Shown here: piece by piece, positions 58,900-64,000 of the stretch
How the letters are laid out: each line of letters opens with the position of its first letter
How positions within the stretch are numbered: the first letter of the stretch is position 1
Assembly (NCBI GenBank): GCA_963792855.1
Contig: CAWBXZ010000015.1
Coordinates: forward strand, 1-64,000
DNA length: 64,000 bases
Source of the DNA: SG8-40 sp963792855
GTDB lineage: Bacteria; Pseudomonadota; Gammaproteobacteria; Burkholderiales; Eutrophovitaceae
Direction: 5' to 3'
Position numbers and translations under genes: made by a program
The notes under the pieces: generated by a model
The model's input: the letters and a program-made list of their open reading frames with translations, nothing else
Databases searched by the model: none
Told to the model about the DNA's origin: nothing

Positions 58900-59378
58900 T
58901 GCCGGTGAACGTTCAGGTTGCTGGCAACGTCGCCGATAAATGCCTGCCACGCCTCGTTCGGCTGCCAGATCTCGCGCATCGGGAACGATGCCGCGTCTTC
59001 TGCGTCGCCGAGCACGGACCGCCGATACAGATACACGAATGCGGAAACCCGCATGTTTTTCGCGCAATGCACCCACACCTTGCGTCCTTCGAACGCCTTC
59101 ATTACGTGCACAAACTGAAAGAACCGGGCCGGTTCGGGGCGTTCCCAGTCGACCGGAATCTGCACGTAAGCCAAACCCTGCCGGGTAACCAGTTCGGCTT
59201 CGCCGGCAAGCGCGTTGGACGAAGTCGGCGGTGCGAGATTGATCACGGCCTCGACACCCAGCGCAGGCAGCTTGCCGATGTCTTGTTGCGAAAGCTGTCC
59301 GGAAGTCCACAGCCAGTCGAAGACCTGGTAGGTGTTCTCGGCGTCCATGTTTGCGGAATACGAGGATGCTGGCGGCAT
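58845..59378 (-). CDS. Small protein phosphatase (DUF442/dual-specificity type)
   Basis: The 177-residue protein has TYQVFDWLWTSGQLSQQDIG at the N-terminus and the phosphatase loop VHCAKNMRVSAFVYLYRRSV, with the CX5R catalytic motif (HCAKNMR). The region resembles beta-lactamase-hydrolase-like or DUF442 phosphatases. It starts at ATG 59378 (MPPASSYSANMDAEN) or 59348. The long C-terminus overlaps the ROK kinase start. The substrate is unknown. Confidence 0.8.
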   Translation of the reverse strand: MPPASSYSANMDAENTYQVFDWLWTSGQLSQQDIGKLPALGVEAVINLAPPTSSNALAGEAELVTRQGLAYVQIPVDWERPEPARFFQFVHVMKAFEGRKVWVHCAKNMRVSAFVYLYRRSVLGDAEDAASFPMREIWQPNEAWQAFIGDVASNLNVHRQCSGWVSTSAARKPKSSP

Positions 59379-59394
59379 GGTGTTCACCTGTGCA

Positions 59395-59778
59395 TTACTT
59401 CGCTGCAACCACTTCGAGCTCGATCAGCATATCGGGCCACACCAGTTCCGGCAGGAAGGTCAGCATCGATGCCGGTGCGCACTTGCCGAGATATTTCGTG
59501 CGTATGTCGCGATATGCGGCGAGGTCTTCGCGCCTGATCAAATGCTGGGTCAGCTTGACGATGTCCTCGACGCCCATGTCCGCTTCCTCGAGGATGCGGA
59601 TGATATTCTTCCAGGCGAGGTCGGCTTGTTCCGCAAATCCCTCCGGCAGTTTGCCGCTGTCGCTGTTGATGCCGGGCGTGCCCGATACGTAGACGATGCG
59701 CCTGGCGCCGTTGATTTCCACGGCGTCGCTGTAGCTGCCGACATGGCGTGCCACCCCTGCATTGATTGAGCGATTCAC
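59395..59778 (-). CDS. RidA-family protein
   Basis: The 127-residue Rid protein starts at GTG 59778 after a GGAAAC-type ribosome-binding site. It has VYVSGTPGINSDSGKLPEGF and the C-terminal APASMLTFLPELVWPDMLIE. The canonical Arg that fixes the enamine carboxylate in RidA (near 'R-A/P-A-R-S') is replaced by KCAPASMLT, so it probably belongs to a Rid subfamily without full RidA deaminase activity. It precedes the phosphatase gene. Confidence 0.85.
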   Translation of the reverse strand: MNRSINAGVARHVGSYSDAVEINGARRIVYVSGTPGINSDSGKLPEGFAEQADLAWKNIIRILEEADMGVEDIVKLTQHLIRREDLAAYRDIRTKYLGKCAPASMLTFLPELVWPDMLIELEVVAAK

Positions 59779-59896
59779 GATTGTTTCCTTTTCGTGCGAT
59801 GTGGAACCTTGTAATGCCGGTCGGCGCCGCGTCGATGCCGCCCGTTGCGCAGCGGCGAGTCCGTCAGTCGGTGTTTGCTGCAATAAACCGGATGTA

Positions 59897-60361
59897 TTAC
59901 AGCCATCTGCGCACCTTCGCCTTGTACGACTCGTACTCGGCGCCGAACACTCGCGTCAGTGCTCGTTCCTCGGGCAGGATCTGAAAGCGGCTGATGTAGG
60001 CGACAAACGCAACCGGCCCCAGCAGTGCCCAGCCCGACCACAGGTACGCTGACAATGCGCACAGGAAACACACAAGACCGACGTACATCGGGTTTCGCGT
60101 CACACGGTAAACGCCCGATTGCACGATCGTCGTCGTGCTGCCCGGTTTCATCGGGTTGATGGTGGTTCTGGCGCGATGGAATGCGAGCAGCGCCGAGAGA
60201 TCGAACAACGCACCGACAGCGGCGAGAAAACCCGCCAGCGGCAAACGCAGGCCTGCCGGCGCACCCGAGTCGACGGTTGCACTGGCAATGCCCCACATGG
60301 CGGTGGCAATGAGCAATGCCACAACCGGCGGAGGGATTTTCGTTTCGAGCGAGTTCAGCAT
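59897..60361 (-). CDS. Isoprenylcysteine carboxyl methyltransferase-like membrane protein
   Basis: The 154-residue protein has about four membrane segments and the family motif GVYRVTRNPMYVGLVCFLCA, where Arg-Asn-Pro and the Tyr form the cofactor pocket of ICMT/PEMT-like methyltransferases. The C-terminal RFQILPEERALTRVFGAEYE and YKAKVRRW match the same family. Bacterial members methylate lipids or isoprenoid-linked groups; the substrate is unknown. Its start overlaps the stop of the small ORF upstream. Confidence 0.82.
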   Translation of the reverse strand: MLNSLETKIPPPVVALLIATAMWGIASATVDSGAPAGLRLPLAGFLAAVGALFDLSALLAFHRARTTINPMKPGSTTTIVQSGVYRVTRNPMYVGLVCFLCALSAYLWSGWALLGPVAFVAYISRFQILPEERALTRVFGAEYESYKAKVRRWL

Positions 60362-60567
60362 GGGAAGAACAAGGATCTGCGCGGTTTTGACTGGCAGGCG
60401 AACGACTTGCCCGCGATCATCTTTGGCCCGGCACCGGTGCCATCAGGTCGGGTTGCCGTCTCTGCCAGCGCGGACAGCCAATCCATGTGCTTTGGAAAAT
60501 GCCTCTCCGCCTCTTCGGGACAGGACGGTTTGTTTCCGCCCGGGTACGCAATCATGATTTGGCGCAT
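60355..60567 (-). CDS. Small hypothetical protein, YCII-like N-terminus
   Basis: The open frame of 70 residues reads MRQIMIAYPGGNKPSCPEEA, ERHFPKHMDWLSALAETATR and PDGTGAGPKMIAGKSFACQS. The first half recalls YCII-like domains ('HFPKHMDWLSAL') but the usual C-terminal half is absent. Its stop overlaps the methyltransferase start (ATGCTGA), which favours a real coupled gene. It may be a truncated remnant or a short variant. Confidence 0.35.
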   Translation of the reverse strand: MRQIMIAYPGGNKPSCPEEAERHFPKHMDWLSALAETATRPDGTGAGPKMIAGKSFACQSKPRRSLFFPC

Positions 60568-60790
60568 TGTCGTCGTCGTTGTCGTGGCTGCTTCCGTAGT
60601 TTACTCACGGCTCGCCAATGCGCATAGCGCGGCGCACGCAGCAGCACGGTCACCACGCCCCGGATTCCAGATATCGATGATGCGCAAACGGTGCACAAAC
60701 GGCATGGGTGGAGCGGACATTGCTAGCCTCTTCCGTGCGCTAAAGCACGCATTTGAAGAGATGCAGGCCCGGCACCGCATGCGGCCCGAA

Positions 60791-60819
60791 TTGACAGCAG
60801 TGCCGCGACAGGTTAACTT
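60791..60819 (+). promoter_or_regulatory. Sigma-70 promoter of metH
   Basis: TTGACA at 60791-60796 is a consensus -35 box. After 17 bp comes TAACTT (60814-60819) as the -10. A start site near 60826 falls directly before the riboswitch aptamer. Confidence 0.75.
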
Positions 60820-60828
60820 TCGCCCGAG

Positions 60829-60880
60829 TTGCGCCGATTTGATTCTCAGCTTGCAGGCGCTTAATAAATGTGGCTAAAGC
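60829..60880 (+). promoter_or_regulatory. SAM-II riboswitch aptamer upstream of metH
   Basis: The sequence has the SAM-II layout. A P1 stem forms between GCGCC (60831-60835) and GGCGC (60856-60860). The loop contains GATTTGATT and ends CTTGCA. The 3' strand AATAAATGTGGCTAAA (60863-60878) is the conserved pseudoknot segment; the textbook SAM-II element has GAUAAAUGUAGCUAAA here. SAM binding folds the pseudoknot and turns expression off. It is 60 bp upstream of the metH start, a natural target since MetH makes the methionine from which SAM is built. SAM-II is best known from Alphaproteobacteria. Confidence 0.92.
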
Positions 60881-60920
60881 GTGGGAGTGAAACCCGACTG
60901 CTTTAGCGGCCGGGTTTTTT
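60873..60920 (+). terminator. Riboswitch expression platform: antiterminator and terminator of metH
   Basis: Two exclusive hairpins overlap. GCTAAAGC (60873-60880, the aptamer's 3' strand) is the exact complement of GCTTTAGC (60900-60907) and would form an antiterminator. AACCCG (60891-60896) pairs with CGGGTT (60911-60916) and is followed by TTTT, forming an intrinsic terminator. If SAM locks GCTAAA in the pseudoknot, only the terminator can form. This is an OFF switch by design. Confidence 0.85.
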
Positions 60921-60939
60921 GCGTTTCAGGGGACTGTAT

Positions 60940-63900
60940 TTGACGTCGGTTGACAGTAAAAAAGTATTTCTCGAGCGGCTTGCCGAGCGCATTCTGATTC
61001 TCGACGGTGCCATGGGCACCATGATTCAGGGCCACAAACTCTCTCGCGAGCATTATCACGGCGATCACTTTCACGACCACCACTGTGATCAAAGCGGCAA
61101 CAATGACCTGTTGACGCTCACCCAGCCAAAAGTCATCGCCGGAATTCACGAAGCCTTTCTGGAAGCCGGCGCCGACGTTATCGAAACCAACACCTTCAAT
61201 TCCAACTCGGTCTCGATGGCCGACTATGGGTTGACCGACAGGGTGGTTGAACTGAACAGGGCAGCGGCACGCCTGGCGCGCGAGCGCGCCGATGCCTGGA
61301 GCAAGGCGACCCCCGGCAAACCGCGTTTCGTGGCCGGCGTGCTGGGCCCGACCAACGCTACCGCATCGATTTCCCCGGACGTCAACGATCCGGGGTTCCG
61401 CAATGTCAGCTTCGATGAACTGGTCGCGTGCTACACCGAATCGGTCAATGGACTGGTCGAGGGCGGTGTCGATGTGCTGCTGGTGGAAACCGTGTTCGAT
61501 ACGCTCAACTGCAAGGCGGCGCTGTTTGCGATCGACGGTTTTTTCGAAACGCACGGTATTTCGCTGCCGGTCATGGTGTCGGGGACCATTACCGATGCCA
61601 GCGGACGAACGCTCAGCGGCCAGACACCGGAAGCGTTCTGGAATTCGGTATCCCACGCCAGGCCGGTCAGCATCGGTTTGAACTGCGCGCTTGGCGCCAA
61701 GGACCTGCGTCCGCACATCGAGGAGCTTTCCCGCGTCGCCGGTGTGTACACCAGCCTGCATCCCAACGCGGGTCTGCCGAATGCGTTTGGTGAATATGAC
61801 GAGAGCCCCGAATACACCGCATCGTTTCTCGAAGCCTTCGCCAGGGCGGGCTTTCTCAACATCGCCGGCGGATGTTGCGGTACGACGCCGGCGCACATTC
61901 GCGAGATTGCGAAACGCCTTGAACATGTCGAGCCGCGAACGCCGCCAACAATCGAGAAGAAACTGCGCCTGTCGGGGCTGGAGCCGCTCAACATCGGCAA
62001 GGATTCGCTGTTTGTCAACGTCGGGGAGCGCACCAACGTAACGGGATCGCGCGCCTTCGCGCGCATGATCGTAGCGGGTGATTTCGCGCAGGCCCTGTCG
62101 GTGGCGCGTCAGCAGGTCGAGAACGGCGCGCAGATCATCGACGTCAACATGGACGAGGCGATGCTCGATTCCGCCGCGACCATGAAGCGCTTCATGAACC
62201 TCATTGCCTCCGAGCCGGACATCTCCCGCGTGCCGGCGATGCTCGATTCGTCCAAATGGGAAGTCATCGAGGCCGGCCTGAAGTGCGTGCAGGGCAAGCC
62301 GGTGGTGAATTCGATCAGCATGAAAGAGGGCGAAGCGGAATTCATTCGCCAGGCGAAACTGGCGCGCCGCTATGGTGCGGCCGCAATCGTCATGGCTTTT
62401 GACGAACAAGGCCAGGCCGACTCGCTGGAGCGGCGCAAGGAAATATGTACCCGCGCCTACCGGCTGCTGGTCGATGAAGTCGGATTCCCGCCCGAAGACA
62501 TCATCTTCGACCCGAATATTTTTGCCGTCGCTACGGGTATCGAAGAGCACGCGAACTACGGCATTGATTTCATCGAGGCCACGCGATACATCAAGGAAAA
62601 CCTGCCGTTTGCCAGCGTGTCGGGCGGCGTTTCCAATATCTCGTTTTCCTTCCGCGGCAACGACGGCATTCGCGAGGCGATTCACACCGCGTTTTTGTAT
62701 CACGCCATCAAGGCGGGCATGACGATGGGCATCGTAAACGCTGGCCAGCTGGGCGTTTACGAGGATATCGACAAGGCGCTGCTCGAGCGCGTCGAGGATG
62801 TGCTGTTCAATCGCCGCGCCGATGCAACCGAGCGTCTCGTCGAATTTGCCGAGAACTATACCGCTGACAAGAAAGTCACGCGCGAGGATCTGTCCTGGCG
62901 GGAAGGCACCGTGGGAGAGCGGCTGACCCACGCGCTGGTCAAAGGCATTACCACGTACATCATCGAAGACACGGAAGAGGCGAGACAGGCGGCGCAACAG
63001 CCCATCCATGTCATCGAAGGACCGCTGATGGACGGCATGAACGTGGTGGGTGATTTGTTCGGTGCCGGCAAGATGTTTCTGCCGCAGGTGGTCAAGTCGG
63101 CCCGCGTCATGAAGGAAGCCGTTGCCCATCTCATTCCCTATATCGAGGAAGAAAAGGCAAGAACCGGTAACGCGGGCAAGCCCAAGGGGAAGATCGTGCT
63201 CGCCACGGTCAAGGGCGATGTGCACGATATCGGCAAGAACATCGTCGCAGTGGTGCTCCAGTGCAATAACTTCGACGTCGTCAACCTCGGCGTGATGGTG
63301 CCTTCGGCCAAAATTCTGGAAACGGCACGCGAAACAAAGGCCGACATCATCGGCCTGTCCGGGCTGATTACTCCGTCGCTCGAGGAAATGGCGCATGTCG
63401 CCAGCGAAATGGAGCGCGAGGGATTTTCCATACCGTTGTTGATCGGCGGTGCGACGACATCGCGCGTGCATACCGCGGTCAAGATCGAGCCGAATTATTC
63501 CGGTCCGACCGTGTGGGTGCCGGATGCTTCGCGTTCGGTCGGCGTGTGCACCAATCTGATTTCGGCGGATCTGCGTGACGGCTACGTCGAGCAGGTTCGT
63601 GACGAAGCGGTGAAAACCCGTGCGCAACATCAGGGCAAGAAGGGTCAGGGGCCGCACCATGCGATTGCCGCGGCACGCGAGCACGGCGTACCGACCGACT
63701 GGGGTCAGTATCGCCCGCCGGTGCCGGCGCATCCCGGCCTGCATGTGTTGCCCGACTACCCATTGGCCGACATTGCACGGCTGATCGACTGGACGCCGTT
63801 TTTTCAGACATGGGAACTGTCGGGCCGTTATCCGAAGATTCTGCAAGACGAAGTGGTCGGGCAGGCGGCGCGCGATCTGTTCGACGACGCGCAGAAGATG

Positions 63901-64000
63901 CTGGCGCGTATCATCGACGAGGGCTGGCTGCGGGCGAATGCGGTGGTGGGACTGTATCCGGCGAACAGCGTCGGCGACGACATCGAGGTGTACGCGGATG
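60940..64000 (+). CDS. metH: Cobalamin-dependent methionine synthase, 3' end beyond the window
   Basis: MetH transfers a methyl group from methyltetrahydrofolate to homocysteine via cobalamin. About 1020 residues are present. The homocysteine domain has ILDGAMGTMIQGHKLSREHY and the zinc Cys in GLNCALG (about 249) and GGCCGTT (about 312-313). The folate domain has NVGERTNVTGSRAFARMI. The B12 cap and binding domains carry the Co-ligand His about 762 in KGDVHDIGKNIV. The activation domain begins near VPTDWGQYRPPVPAHPGLHV and is cut by the window end. The start is TTG at 60940 with AGGGG eight bases upstream; no in-frame ATG precedes the conserved core. It is controlled by a SAM-II riboswitch. 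Confidence 0.96.
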   Translation, partial: MTSVDSKKVFLERLAERILILDGAMGTMIQGHKLSREHYHGDHFHDHHCDQSGNNDLLTLTQPKVIAGIHEAFLEAGADVIETNTFNSNSVSMADYGLTDRVVELNRAAARLARERADAWSKATPGKPRFVAGVLGPTNATASISPDVNDPGFRNVSFDELVACYTESVNGLVEGGVDVLLVETVFDTLNCKAALFAIDGFFETHGISLPVMVSGTITDASGRTLSGQTPEAFWNSVSHARPVSIGLNCALGAKDLRPHIEELSRVAGVYTSLHPNAGLPNAFGEYDESPEYTASFLEAFARAGFLNIAGGCCGTTPAHIREIAKRLEHVEPRTPPTIEKKLRLSGLEPLNIGKDSLFVNVGERTNVTGSRAFARMIVAGDFAQALSVARQQVENGAQIIDVNMDEAMLDSAATMKRFMNLIASEPDISRVPAMLDSSKWEVIEAGLKCVQGKPVVNSISMKEGEAEFIRQAKLARRYGAAAIVMAFDEQGQADSLERRKEICTRAYRLLVDEVGFPPEDIIFDPNIFAVATGIEEHANYGIDFIEATRYIKENLPFASVSGGVSNISFSFRGNDGIREAIHTAFLYHAIKAGMTMGIVNAGQLGVYEDIDKALLERVEDVLFNRRADATERLVEFAENYTADKKVTREDLSWREGTVGERLTHALVKGITTYIIEDTEEARQAAQQPIHVIEGPLMDGMNVVGDLFGAGKMFLPQVVKSARVMKEAVAHLIPYIEEEKARTGNAGKPKGKIVLATVKGDVHDIGKNIVAVVLQCNNFDVVNLGVMVPSAKILETARETKADIIGLSGLITPSLEEMAHVASEMEREGFSIPLLIGGATTSRVHTAVKIEPNYSGPTVWVPDASRSVGVCTNLISADLRDGYVEQVRDEAVKTRAQHQGKKGQGPHHAIAAAREHGVPTDWGQYRPPVPAHPGLHVLPDYPLADIARLIDWTPFFQTWELSGRYPKILQDEVVGQAARDLFDDAQKMLARIIDEGWLRANAVVGLYPANSVGDDIEVYAD

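Noticed and set aside
60829..60920. SAH riboswitch instead of SAM-II
   Set aside because: SAH riboswitches are expected near metH or ahcY in betaproteobacteria, but their conserved core is absent and the SAM-II pseudoknot strand is unmistakable.
60874..63846. 990-codon open frame on the minus strand
   Set aside because: It lies opposite metH, whose plus-strand reading has all the domains and motifs. The minus-strand reading has no recognisable motif and is a shadow of GC-rich codon usage.

Overview
The window looks like the chromosome of a GC-rich betaproteobacterium (Burkholderiales, Rhodocyclales or Nitrosomonadales type). The evidence is gene content and order: a LiuR-controlled leucine-degradation locus with aceK inside it, a gshB/EIIA/HPr/EI regulatory phosphotransferase block, glnK-amtB beside a TorF-type porin, a dihydrolipoamide dehydrogenase with its own lipoyl domain, holA-proA, and a class I PHA synthase. 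No taxonomic marker gene is present, so this placement is inference.

Layout. 1-4.0 kb: six consecutive small genes (a Tm-1-type pair, YCII-like, SnoaL-like, RidA-like, TetR) all carry frameshifts, and a 168-bp MITE-like element sits among them. This is either a decaying island or a stretch of poor consensus. 4.1-12.8 kb: a DsbA-like protein, a YqjD/YqjE/YqjK-type membrane trio, a peroxiredoxin-glutaredoxin hybrid, PhaC with an unusual basic tail, and mtnA coupled to a class II aldolase (probable DHAP shunt). 12.8-27.8 kb: the liu regulon (LiuR, isovaleryl-CoA dehydrogenase, AceK, thiolase, methylcrotonyl-CoA carboxylase, methylglutaconyl-CoA hydratase, HMG-CoA lyase and passengers). It turns leucine carbon into acetyl-CoA and acetoacetate, and AceK opens the glyoxylate bypass needed to assimilate them. 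27.8-38.6 kb: mostly minus-strand housekeeping genes. 38.8-41.7 kb: a nitrogen-scavenging block with two good sigma-54 promoters and NtrC-like sites. 41.9-48.9 kb: UbiK, ComM, a second AAA ATPase, a VIT-type transporter, a quinone reductase, a FrnE-type protein and a glutaredoxin-DinB fusion.

49.1-56.5 kb is an accessory respiratory island. It encodes a small secreted protein, a Met/Gly-repeat secreted protein, a pentaheme cytochrome c, a Tat-exported DMSO-reductase-family molybdoenzyme with a His in an Fe-S ligand position, a four-cluster Fe-S subunit, a TorD-type chaperone and a polyferredoxin. It has no membrane anchor subunit. It is bracketed by the intact glutaredoxin-DinB gene and a broken copy of that gene's 3' end, which suggests insertion or rearrangement. 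This is the best candidate for an undescribed system.

56.7-60.6 kb holds an old-yellow-enzyme homologue, a ROK kinase, a small phosphatase, a RidA protein and an isoprenylcysteine-methyltransferase-like protein. 60.8-64 kb is metH, cut by the window edge. It is preceded by a promoter, a clear SAM-II riboswitch aptamer and a terminator/antiterminator platform. No tRNA, rRNA, CRISPR array or complete transposase gene was seen.
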